A stretch of 64,000 bases of DNA, taken from NCBI RefSeq assembly GCF_963678635.1, contig NC_087066.1, positions 53,396,312-53,460,311 of the forward strand. The letters are read 5' to 3'. The stretch is from Symsagittifera roscoffensis (taxonomy: Eukaryota > Xenacoelomorpha > Acoela > Convolutidae). Under the pieces are notes generated by a model. The model saw only the letters and a list, made by a program, of their open reading frames with translations. It was not told where the DNA came from and did not search any database. The number at the start of each line of letters is the position of its first letter. The first letter of the stretch is position 1. A program made the position numbers and the translations under genes. Of the stretch, positions 10,190 through 19,714 are shown piece by piece.

Positions 10190-11261
10190 TCGCCATGACG
10201 GACCCGGAAGCAGTAGAAGCAGTGTTGACATGGAAGGCTCCCAGAACGGACACACAGCTCCTGAGCTTCCTAGGGTTTGACAATTACTACCGGGGGTCCA
10301 TAAAAGGTGTATCCGATGCAAAAGCTAATGCGCAACAAAGGGAAAAAGTTCGAATGGAACGATGAAGCACAACTTGCCTTCGAGAACATAAAGCGGGAAC
10401 TGTGCGAAGCGCGAGTGCTAGGCATGCCTACAGAAAAGGGCATGTACGTTCTTGACACAGACGCATCGGTAGTAGCCATCTCAGGAATATTGCATCAAGA
10501 GCAAGAATGGAACGGAAGAACGGTTCTCCGTCCCATTGCATACGGCAGCAAGGTCTTGAGTGACACAGAGATGAAATATGGCGCACCGAAAGCAGAAATG
10601 TTTGCAGTAGTCACTTTCGTGGAAAAGTACCGTGCATACTTGGGGAGCGCTCCCTTCAAGTTACGCGTGGACAACAGAGCGTTATCCTGGTTGAAGACCT
10701 ACTCGATGGATCAGAGTTATATTGGTAGATGGATAGTAAGATTGGATGGCTACCATATGATAATCGAACATAGGATGCGTGATAAACACCAGAATGCTGA
10801 CAGCCTCAGCAAGAAAACTGAGTTCTATGAAAGATTGGAGCAGAAGCAAGCCAATCAGGCAGAAATAAAGGAGGGATTCTCGTTTCTGGACAAAGAAACT
10901 TATGAAGCGCTTCCCTTAACGAGATGGTTGGATAAATCTGGACATCCAATTCCAGGGCATCCTGAGTTACCTGTAGAGAAAGCAGCCGAGATGAGTCGTA
11001 TCCAAGGAGGACCCGGTCCCCTTGGATCTGTTGCTGCGCTCGAATCTGGTCCAGCAAGAACTCTCGCGCATGAACATAAACAGCCTCTCATTATTGGATA
11101 AAACGATGCAGGTCACACAGCAAGTGATGCGGATGCTGGGTGGATTGTTAGAAAGAGAAGTGACCAGAGATGACCCCGAGTGGATAGCAGCAGTGGCATC
11201 GCTAACAGTCAGTGAGAAGGTGAAGATCATGCCGTCCAGACGACAACACGAAGAAAACTAG
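10190..11261 (+). pseudogene. RT remnant plus RNase H of copy F
   Basis: The RT palm is missing. After a duplicated ATGATAGAACCCTCG (about 10155-10187) the sequence jumps straight to the RT thumb/connection (DPEAVEAVLTWKAPRTDTQL). Against copy R this removes about 0.5 kb including the YVDD motif, and a further ~0.7 kb upstream is also gone. RNase H follows intact from 10307 (LDTDASVVAISG, then KAEMFAVVTFVEKYRAYL, then RVDNRALSW and RMRDKHQNADSLS). A frameshift near 11000 moves the continuation to another frame ending at 11261 (TAG where R has GAG). F therefore cannot reverse-transcribe itself. Confidence 0.88.
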
Positions 11262-12065
11262 AGGGATTGTAGGACAAAAGTTCAGCAACTAGTATCCTCA
11301 ATACCCCACGAGATTTTAACCAGTACTTCTTACGGACGCAAAGAACAGGGAAGCAGTACGCGAAGGAAAACCGTCACCTTTGTGAACCAGGATAAAAAAG
11401 GTAAGAAGGTAGGACAAAACCTGCTGCAAGATTGTTTGTCCGGTGAGACGAATGATGAGAAGAGCCAGCGAGCACAAGATCAACACCCGGGACAAGAAAG
11501 TTTGTCCAGGGAGTCTGAGATAGATGAAAAAATTCCTGATGAGAAACAGGACCTGGAGAACAAGGTTCTGTCCGGGGAGTTCAGATGGATGCGAAGAAGG
11601 CACAGACATGATCTGGAGGAGCGTGCAGACTCCATCACAACCTCTTCAACAGATGACAATTCCCGAAACTCAGGAATGGACACCTATTCAGACAGGAACT
11701 CGAGCTCGGGATCAGAACTGTCCGAACTAGCGATCCACACACTACTAGTGGAAACTCGGGCAAGGGATCTGGACAGAGAGGTGTACCAGGATCCTGACAG
11801 CGATCGCTACCTTATACCAAGCGAAAGAGTCTTTGACAACGGAGCGGATGATTTGGAGACAATAGCGGTATCGAAACGTTCGATAAGTCTGTTGCCGCAG
11901 AAAGAGGTAGTCAGGACTGATCTTCAGCCGTTTAAACAAGAAACACAGCCGTTGGCGAAGATTTGGCGCGTTAAGATGGAAGAAGACACACACCAGCCCA
12001 ACGAGCTGAATAGTCAGATGAGGGTCATGAAGACGTACTTAAAGGCGAGATACAGACTCGCATGA
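11262..12065 (+). pseudogene. Charged spacer between RNase H and integrase, copy F
   Basis: The segment 11382-12065 encodes a hydrophilic Glu/Asp/Arg-rich stretch with repeated LSG(E)/LSxE blocks (near 11440, 11500 and 11570). No domain was recognised. It aligns with the start of the R segment 38358-39458 and the end of the R RT frame, so it belongs to the same polyprotein. The sequence repeats GGACAA-G-TTTGTCC-like blocks at about 11412-11440 and 11490-11510. Its frame ends at 12065 because F has lost ~30 nt present in R just before the integrase. Confidence 0.7.
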
Positions 12066-13658
12066 CAAGCAACCTAAAAAGGTGGATCGAGAATGGTTCT
12101 CCGGATAAAGGGGACCTCGAGGAAGATAGTTATCGCATCCTGAGACAGTACTTCATGCAGAAGGAAGGGAGGTTATATTTGAACAAGGACGGGATTGTGG
12201 CTTGTAAAAGAAGAGAAGAAGACAGAGTCCTATACAAGTATAACGCGATAGTGTTACCGCAACAGAACTATTATTCAGGTCGCATGATCAGATGGGCCAT
12301 CAGGGGATCGATAAAGTATATCATAGGATCCTGAAGCGCTTTGAGTGGCCTGGAATGAAAAAGGCATGCGAGAAGTGGGTAACAGCATGTCTGTCATGCC
12401 AACAGGTCAAGGATCCAAGGAAGTTGCGATTTCCTTTACAATCGATTGAGTCGTCTGAATTCAACGAGGTGGTGCAGATAGATTACCAAAAGATATGCAT
12501 GACAGACAATGGTTATAATCAGGTGTTGGTCACGATAGATCATTTTACGAAGTATGCATAGGCCGTGCCCTGCATAACTGCCTCGGCGGAAGAGACACGC
12601 GACCACCTGATCAAACGTGGATAGCGAGACATGGCTCTCCGATGACGTTTCAATCGGATAATGGAACAGCTTTAGTAGGAGAGCTTACGAAAGAGCTTAT
12701 GAGACGCTCACAGGTCGCTCAGGCTCACTCCACGACATACCACCCTCAGACGAATGGCGAAGTGGAAAGACAGAATAGGACGTTAGTGTCGATGCTGAGA
12801 TTATATTGTTCCAGGTACATGACCGATTGGGACAGATACCTTCCACAGGTGATGGGAGCATATAACAGCACGCAACACTCCACCACAGGAGTCAGTCCAC
12901 ACATGATGCTAACTGGACACTAGAAGTCTTTACCCTTAACCTTCTTCTACCCAGAGTATGAGGGAAAGAAAACGTCTCCACAGGTCTACGTGAGGGATGT
13001 GATCAGACGCCAACAGGAGTTGAACGATTTGTGTAGACGAAATACTCAGCAAGCACAGGCAAGGCAGAGGAAAAAATTTGACAAGAAAGCAGCTGGTGCA
13101 AAAGCTTACTCGGTGGGAGACTACGTATGGGTATTTCAGAACGTTATACCACCGAAAGGGACAAAAAAGCTCCTAAAAAAGTGGAGGGGACCCTTCATGA
13201 TTACAGAGGTGCACCAGGAGGGACGCTTTTATAGATTGAGTACTGGCCGAGCCGCCCACTACGAGAACATCAAGCCACACAATCCATCGACAGAAGACTG
13301 GTGTATACCTGCAGACATGGAAGAATGGGATTATCTAATGTTGGATCCTGCTTGTGAGGTCAACGAGAAGGGCACCAGGGAGAAGAACGATGGAAACAAA
13401 CTCGTGGAGGAAGGAACGGATACACCGCTGGACCTGGATCCAAACGAGGTAATCGAAGCGGACGATGAAACCTTACCCTACGCAGAGGAGTTTTGGCAGG
13501 ATCCCGAACAGATAGAGGTTCCCAAGAACTTGGAACCGGATCTTCCGTTCACGATACAGACTCGTCAGAAGGACGGGACAAGACCCAGAAAGAATTACAA
13601 TCCTTACGGTGACGACTTTGTAGTGGATAGGATAGATCTGGAGAAGATTAGGAAGTAG
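12062..13658 (+). pseudogene. Integrase of copy F (multiple breaks)
   Basis: Zinc-binding region: the His pair is disturbed by a frameshift near 12290, and the Cys pair CLSC is at about 12389-12400. The catalytic core has the first Asp near 12480 (VQIDYQK), the second in FQSDNG at about 12650-12664 and the Glu in HPQTNGEVERQN at about 12741-12776. A GPY/F-like C-terminal module (KKWRGPFMITEV, then YRLSTGRAAHYENIKPHN) lies at about 13180-13280. Breaks: TAG at 12559-12561 and a one-base shift near 12612, both also in copy R, and TAG at 12921-12923. The enzyme would insert the cDNA. An acidic linker follows to 13658. Confidence 0.9.
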
Positions 13659-14633
13659 TGGATCTAGAAGAAATAACTGTGTCACAAGACATTGACATAG
13701 TCGATGATCACGACGATGAGTGGGTCGACGACCGGTCGAAACCCGAGGTAGAATTCGACGACGAGCAACAGCAGTCATATGAACAAGACTTGACGAACCT
13801 GCCTGTCTTAGAGTGGCTGAACGAAATGACCTCGGACCCAGAGGAGACAAGCGTCACGATTCAAGACGTAGATCGTGAAAGCATGAAATACATCAAGACC
13901 GAACGAGATGATCATTCCTGGGCTGCCCAGGAAGGACGACTACTCATTCCAGCTTCTAACCTCGACTTGATACCCGGTATGCGATCGACGGGGACGTCGA
14001 TGGATATTTTTGTCCGGGGAGTGGGGGTAGGACTTACCCACACTGAAAACTTGATAATAAAAAAAATTAAGAGTAGCAAGAGAAACAGGAGACTTAGAAG
14101 CAGAAACAGGCAAAGAACCTAAGACACCTGACCTAGGTAGGGTAGTTGAGTCGTATTTTAACTTACCAAATGAATATTCAAGTAACATAATACTAACAGA
14201 CAGTGATTTCATACTCACACATAGAACATGTGCGATAGCAATCACAGCAGACATGAGTTTTAGGACAGCGTTAGCGGCAGATTTTAAGAGAGAATACAAA
14301 AACGTGGAATTCCTTTGGAAGCAAAGACCAGGCATAGGGGGCGTAGCGGCCTTACCTCCGGTGGCGTCACAGATACCGGGAAAATACCTATGCTTCTTGG
14401 TAACGAGGGCGACGGAGAAGCAGCACGTGGACCCAGAGAATCTAGTCTTGTCCTTGACGAGGCTGAGGGACTTCCTCGTGGAAATGGACGTGAAGGAGCT
14501 CTCGCTTCCAGTGTACGATCCAAACAGAGGAAGACTGCATCCTCGGGAATTGTACGCGCTTGTACACGTGATATTCTCTGATAATAATATACAAGTATAT
14601 TTACATAAGAAATATTACTTAAGTATAGGCTGA
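13658..14633 (+). pseudogene. Macro-like domain at the C-terminus of Pol, copy F
   Basis: Two frames (13658-14122 and the one ending 14633) split by a one-base change in an A-run near 14060 correspond to one unbroken frame in copy R (37072-37914). The N-terminal half is an acidic linker. The C-terminal ~145 residues resemble TARG1/OARD1-type macro domains: a hydrophobic strand, AIAITADMSF (for the HCIS-D-MG loop), ALAADFKREYKNVE, GGVAAL, YLCFLVTRATEK, LRDFL, and LSLPVYDPNRGRL at the phosphate-loop position. In R the linker is in frame with integrase, so this domain was probably part of Pol. Such domains bind ADP-ribose or related nucleotides. The catalytic residues look replaced. Confidence 0.65.
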
Positions 14634-15031
14634 GTGACGTGCGAGAGGGTGTTAGACTTAAGACTAAGTTGTATGTAATGTGTGATATGTGTGTTTTTTT
14701 ATGTTATGTGTTAGGTTATTAGGATCGTGGGTAAGAAGGGGATAGTGACCATGAACAATTGAATGACGATCTTAGGAATAGATCCAAAGTTTGGACTGTC
14801 CAATCTTAGGTCAAATTCCAAAATTTTGGAGACCGATTGATTTTAATAAATTTTAGGATAAATATCTTTTATCTGAACTGTTTTTAAGCGAATTTTAACG
14901 ATATCCGTTAAGGTGAAACGGACAAGTGTGATATTTGTGACTTCTTTTCTAGATCCTGATCGATCATTTAATTACTCACTTGAGTCAAAACCTTGAAATT
15001 GAATCGAATCAAATCAAATCTGAAGAACAGT
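14634..15031 (+). other. Spacer between the two giant ORFs, copy F
   Basis: The spacer is ~400 nt of AT-rich DNA without a coding frame. It is conserved in copy R (36677-37071), which adds repeated CATAACATAA units. It separates the Gag-Pol-macro frame from the second ORF, so it is where a second promoter, splice acceptor or internal initiation site would be expected. I see no clear signal. Confidence 0.6.
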
Positions 15032-15691
15032 ATGGACAATTTCAACCTGGATGAATTGATGGACCTGGCAGAGGCATATGTAGGACCAATGATAGATGCG
15101 ATCTATCGTCGGCTGATGGATCGAGACTTCGCTCTGGAGGACCCAGAGGTAGTCATGTTGCTGACCGCCCTGATCAACATCTTGGGGCATGACAACCACG
15201 GGGACCGCCCCACGGAAGTCCTGTTGATGGCAGCATATGGAGAGAGGGGAGTACTAGACCGCCCAAAGATGAGAGTGATGAGGTGGAGAAACGTGGCTCT
15301 CTCAGGGAGTGACTTGTCGAATGAACCTGGATTGGGAAGTTCTAGGACTTACCAACCAGGTGAAACGCCTATGCCCTCCAAGCCCAAACCTGGGCTGACG
15401 AGAATGCATCAGGAGATGAACAACGAGGCTGCCTCGTCTGGTTCGCCACTGAGAGCAGCTGTGCCACCAAAGAGGGCGAAAGTAAAACAGAAGGTTAAGA
15501 CAAACCAAACCATGCAAGATCTGGATGGGATGAAGGATGAACTGGAAAGGACGAAAAAGGAGCTGGACGAGATGACCAAAAGCATGCTCATGATGGAGGA
15601 CGATCGGGACATGTGGAGAAGGTTGTTCGAAGGTTGCAACAAAAAGCAGGGTCAAGAAATTGAGCGCTTGAGGCAGGACTACAAAGAGTGA
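15032..15691 (+). pseudogene. N-terminal segment of ORF2: helical domain and coiled coil
   Basis: The first ATG in frame is 15032 (MDNFNLDELMDLAEAY). About 90 residues of predicted-helical sequence lead into a Pro/Ser/Lys-rich hinge, then a coiled coil (about 15520-15690: MKDELERTKKELDEMTKSM and on). The frame ends in TGA at 15689-15691 where copy R has CGA, and reads on in the same frame into the SGNH segment. It is therefore the head of a longer protein interrupted by a point mutation. No family was recognised. A coiled coil ahead of an esterase-like domain recalls the layout of some LINE ORF1 proteins, but no homology is claimed. Confidence 0.7.
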
Positions 15692-15700
15692 TCGGAACAG

Positions 15701-16942
15701 ATGTCGTTGACAACGGCCGTGGAGAAAGTGATACCTGCAAGGAGTATTCCTAGAGGGCAGTCTCCGATGGAGCTCTTGACGCCTCGAGAAATGAGTCAAA
15801 CAACGGAGACACGGCTCCCGACAGCGACAGATCGAGTGACGATCCCGGACCCTAGTGACACCTTGGGTGACCCCGTCGTGGAGCAGACAGTGAGGAAGCT
15901 GATAGAGACAGCTGGACGACTGGTCGCTAACAAGAATGCGCTAGGTTCCGGGGTGACTGCACCCTATGGAACGATTGACGACGCATGCAGAGTACGACTC
16001 TCCCAGACCGTGATCAGACAGGGGATAAGTGACGTGACACCACTCATGGGGAGCTCGAAGGCCCCAGAGAGAAGAATACAGAAGATGCCAGTGAAGAAAG
16101 TGTCTCGTGTAATGGACGTACAAAAGAACAATCAATTGAGATATAATTTTACGGGAGTTCCGGAGAGAGATCCGAGAGCTTGCTTCAATCGAGCGACTTG
16201 GAACCCGGCAGTAAACCTGCAACAACCACCACTGGGGACATCACATCTGATACTGGGAGACAGCTTGGTCAGAGTACTATCGAATTTGAGGACCTCTTGG
16301 GTCACCACGGTGATTGCCTTTGGAGGCGCGACGATAGCCCAGTTATATCGAATGGTGGAACTGATGAATCCAGGGAGGATCCCCAATGTGATGATCCTGG
16401 TTGGAACGAATGACATCTCCAGAGGTTCGGATGAGCAGGAAGCACTATGGGATTCAATGATGGTGTGTTTGTTTACTACCCTCTGGCAGAAATTCAATTG
16501 CGCGGTACTGACCGTTTGCACTGTACCAATGAACACGAGGAGCTTGACAGCAGCAGGGAGAAGGCACAACGAAGGAGTCGTCAGGTGGAATAACATCTTG
16601 AGGAATCTCGCAAGTCGGAATGCTGGAAGAATGATACTCATGGACATCGAACATGAGTTGAGAGCTATGGATCAGGCCAGACTGACCACGGACAGCATCC
16701 ACTTCGATAGTATCGAAGGACAGGCTTGGTTGAATCGAGTCTTCCAAGAGCGGTTGGATGAACTAGAGGCGGAACTCTTTGACACAGGATTGCTGAAGGA
16801 CGAAGGAACAGCGAGTGATGCGGTGATTACTATCTTTGTGCCTCCTATCCTGGAAACACGCTTGGGGACGGTCCCGGCCGTCACGAACTACAGACAACAG
16901 AGCTCCAGCGAACCAGGTCAAAGGACAGACGTACAGGATTGA
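15701..16942 (+). CDS. SGNH/GDSL-hydrolase-like segment of ORF2, copy F
   Basis: The 413-codon open frame starts at ATG 15701 but is in frame with the preceding segment and, past TGA 16940-16942 (CGA in copy R), with the next one. Residues ~180-345 carry the SGNH blocks: block I HLILGDSLVRVL with Ser188, block II AFGGATI, block III VGTNDISRG with Asn237, and block V TDSIHFDSIEGQ with Asp331 and His334. The R copy has the more canonical DGIHF. All catalytic positions are present, so esterase or deacetylase activity is possible; the substrate is unknown. The N-terminal ~170 residues are a Thr/Arg-rich linker. SGNH domains are known in CR1/L2 LINE ORF1 proteins but are not standard LTR-element components. 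Confidence 0.75.
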   Translation: MSLTTAVEKVIPARSIPRGQSPMELLTPREMSQTTETRLPTATDRVTIPDPSDTLGDPVVEQTVRKLIETAGRLVANKNALGSGVTAPYGTIDDACRVRLSQTVIRQGISDVTPLMGSSKAPERRIQKMPVKKVSRVMDVQKNNQLRYNFTGVPERDPRACFNRATWNPAVNLQQPPLGTSHLILGDSLVRVLSNLRTSWVTTVIAFGGATIAQLYRMVELMNPGRIPNVMILVGTNDISRGSDEQEALWDSMMVCLFTTLWQKFNCAVLTVCTVPMNTRSLTAAGRRHNEGVVRWNNILRNLASRNAGRMILMDIEHELRAMDQARLTTDSIHFDSIEGQAWLNRVFQERLDELEAELFDTGLLKDEGTASDAVITIFVPPILETRLGTVPAVTNYRQQSSSEPGQRTDVQD

Positions 16943-19714
16943 TTGGGAGAAACGCCGATGAGGAGGACCATCAACCCAATCAAAGAGACAGCCGGCACGT
17001 CTAGATTGGACACGAGATCGGAGACGACAAGTACCAGTCGAGAGGAGAGACGCCCGGGCAGAGGCTCGTTGATGTGGTCAAGACCCATACCGTCTCCCTG
17101 GCATGTATACAAAGACGAACTAATGAAGCTGGATCTCCAGAGGGTAAGCTTCATCGAAGATGCAAGGAGGATGGTGAATGGAGCGACGCTATCCGTCAGC
17201 AGATTGTACTCGATAACCGGCGTAGACTGGTTGATAGGCGCTAGCATAAATTTCAGCTCTACGACGGCCTTGAGATTTGCTGACCTAGAGGGACTGCCCT
17301 CTAACAACACAATGGGACCAGTGAATGCGAGACCATTGCAAGATGTGAGGTTGAATCATGATGAGGGGAATTGTGAAGAGAGACCAGGAAGATTTCTGAC
17401 GACGATAGCGCCGATTGGACAACACGTGAAGATGTTCAGGCAGCTGACGACACCCCCTGGTCATGTGAAAGAAAGAATATACCCGAAACTAGTAAATCAA
17501 GATGGTGATGTCCAAAGATACGGCGGATTGAAAGCGATAAAGAAGGATGAGACCATCCTCGCCGCCTATGACAAAGCAGAAATGAGGAAGGCCAAGATCA
17601 TGATAGTAGCGAATTCAGAGTTCGTGTATACCTCCAAGTCTCTGTTTTGGCCGGACGTTATTATGTTGGCAGCGGTCGACCTGGACCTACTGCAATCGGT
17701 ATCTCTGGCTATAGGGGTACAAAGGCAGACGGACATGAATCCAATTACGATCGTGTTTGCTGGCATCAATGACCATCTACACAGTAGAGGTTTTCTGAGC
17801 AGACTCAGAGATCCTACAACGGCAGAGAATGCTGTGTGGCCAGCGATAAAAGATATCCTTGAGTCGATGGGTGAAGTGGTTGATGCGACGAAGGAGGGGT
17901 CGTTCACCAAAGTGACACTGAGAGTAGTATTCGCGTTGTCTCCGGGGTATGCGCATCTCCCGGATGAACTGAAATTCGTATATGCGATTGTGACCTTGCT
18001 TTCGGAAAGAAAATATGATGTGATCATATCAGCCCCAAATCGCATGATAGAGATGGAGAACCTAAGTCCACTCAGGGCTGAGCTACCTGCAGTGTGGTCA
18101 GATATCTCGAACGCGATGAGAGGACTCAAGGACCATGCGCTGCACATGTTGGTGTTGGACGAAATACTGGCGTTGGAACTGTCCAATTTCAGTCGACAAC
18201 TCAAGCTTAAGCCGGGAATAGACGACGACCATCGAGTGATCGTAGCGATGTCCAACGACTTATGGTTCCGAGCAATGGAAGTGACAGGTGAAAACACGAG
18301 AAAGAAAAATTCACTAGAGACTAGAGCTCAATTGGAGGCAATGGTTTTGAGAACCAAGCCGGAAGCCAACCAGTGGCTACATCTAAATCCTCGAGTAGCG
18401 GCATTGGGTGAAGATGCTTTTGAGCAAGGTCCTGCGATGATCACGAAGATCCATGCCTATTTGTTAAAAGAAGTGAACCTGGCGGAAAATGCCGAAGAAA
18501 AGACCGCTGAATTTGTAAACAGAATGTCTCAGACCACCCTGGAAACCTTTTGGACCCAGGAAGTGAAGGGACAGGAAGGCTTTGAACGGACAGACAGCAT
18601 GCGGAAAGGGTTGGGAGCCGGATGGACCGCGTCCTCCTTGGCAAAAGTCTACCCGAAAGTCTCTCATTACTTGATTAAGGAATTCCTCCAAGCAGTAGTG
18701 GAAGTGTCAATAGTGGAACTAATAGCCTTGTTCGTGACGTTTGGAGCAGAGAGTTTCGTGAAAGGACCGGCGATGCTGCTCACCGAAGGAATCCAGAACC
18801 TGCGGTTAGATGGACTTCTAACACTGATTGCGATTACCCACGGAAACTTGGGAGGACTAATGAAATTGACACGTTTTCCACGGAATTTAGATATGAAGAA
18901 ATCCACGGACTCGTGGAATAAGATAAGAGACCTGAGACACACTCTTATCCAATATCTCTTACAACAAAATCGCTTTAAAACGGGAGAAGATGAGACTATC
19001 GAAAGAGAAGAAGATGTTACACGACATGTTGGAGGCATGCTCCTGTTAACCGATCTGAGCTTGGCTATGAGAACCGATCCCTTAGCACTGATCAGAGGAG
19101 TCACGGAGTTTGTGACAGTGATCTATGGACCAGCAGTCACGTTTGCGTTCCCTGAAGTTAAAGTGGAGGCGTATAGGAGGTCGGTGCTGCACCTGAACCT
19201 CATATCAGCAGTGGACGGTAGTGCACTGAACTGGTGTGTCCAGCACACATTGCGGGAGCTCATGAGTGAAGATCTGTTATTTGCGAAAATATCAGAACCA
19301 GAGATGACAGTCATCAATTTTGACGATCACTTCCGTGATCGCATGGGAGAAGTAGAAAGAGGACACATCGAAGTGTTTCCGAAGCTTTGGAATCTGAGAC
19401 CCTATGATAAAACGAATGGTGAAATAACCAGAGTGCCTCGTCTCACTGCAGCATATCATAAAGTGAGAGAAGAGACGAAGGACTGGGGTGATTACGAGAA
19501 GCTGCCGGAGGCAATCCCTGAATTCCCTCTGATAAGAAGGATGTTGCTCGGAGCAGTCTCCGTGGCACAAACTCCTAGGTTGAGAGCCTTCGAAACCAAT
19601 GAAAGGAGAGTAAGGAATTTCGTAGCAACGATGGATACATACTTTGTGGGAAGAAATGCCGCTGTGTTACAGTACACACGATTTGCCTACACGGATCAAG
19701 CGACGAGAAGATGA
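16943..19714 (+). CDS. Large unassigned segment of ORF2 (923 codons open)
   Basis: This is the longest open stretch in copy F, opening at a TTG directly after TGA 16940-16942; the first Met is 16958. No family was recognised with confidence. Residues ~215-440 alternate hydrophobic strands and helices and include ANSEFV (224-225, possible relic of GDS), VFAGINDHLHSRG (274-278, like the GxND block) and GIDDDHRVI. This looks like a second, degenerate SGNH-like fold; that is inference. The C-terminal half is helical and mixed-charge without membrane segments. The frame ends at TGA 19712-19714, CGA in copy R, where it continues. The corresponding R region (31293-34975) is broken elsewhere. Confidence 0.7.
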   Translation: MGETPMRRTINPIKETAGTSRLDTRSETTSTSREERRPGRGSLMWSRPIPSPWHVYKDELMKLDLQRVSFIEDARRMVNGATLSVSRLYSITGVDWLIGASINFSSTTALRFADLEGLPSNNTMGPVNARPLQDVRLNHDEGNCEERPGRFLTTIAPIGQHVKMFRQLTTPPGHVKERIYPKLVNQDGDVQRYGGLKAIKKDETILAAYDKAEMRKAKIMIVANSEFVYTSKSLFWPDVIMLAAVDLDLLQSVSLAIGVQRQTDMNPITIVFAGINDHLHSRGFLSRLRDPTTAENAVWPAIKDILESMGEVVDATKEGSFTKVTLRVVFALSPGYAHLPDELKFVYAIVTLLSERKYDVIISAPNRMIEMENLSPLRAELPAVWSDISNAMRGLKDHALHMLVLDEILALELSNFSRQLKLKPGIDDDHRVIVAMSNDLWFRAMEVTGENTRKKNSLETRAQLEAMVLRTKPEANQWLHLNPRVAALGEDAFEQGPAMITKIHAYLLKEVNLAENAEEKTAEFVNRMSQTTLETFWTQEVKGQEGFERTDSMRKGLGAGWTASSLAKVYPKVSHYLIKEFLQAVVEVSIVELIALFVTFGAESFVKGPAMLLTEGIQNLRLDGLLTLIAITHGNLGGLMKLTRFPRNLDMKKSTDSWNKIRDLRHTLIQYLLQQNRFKTGEDETIEREEDVTRHVGGMLLLTDLSLAMRTDPLALIRGVTEFVTVIYGPAVTFAFPEVKVEAYRRSVLHLNLISAVDGSALNWCVQHTLRELMSEDLLFAKISEPEMTVINFDDHFRDRMGEVERGHIEVFPKLWNLRPYDKTNGEITRVPRLTAAYHKVREETKDWGDYEKLPEAIPEFPLIRRMLLGAVSVAQTPRLRAFETNERRVRNFVATMDTYFVGRNAAVLQYTRFAYTDQATRR

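Noticed and set aside
12559-12923. TAG codons in integrase as evidence for a variant genetic code or programmed readthrough
   Set aside because: Many other stops and indels in the same copies are clear decay, and no stop-proximal signal was found. The shared TAG is kept only as an ancestry observation.
17566-18297. 243-codon antisense frame inside the large ORF2 segment, with an equal-length twin at 33490-34221
   Set aside because: It lies opposite a longer frame that fits the element's structure. Its conservation is explained by the overall similarity of the two copies, and no domain was seen.
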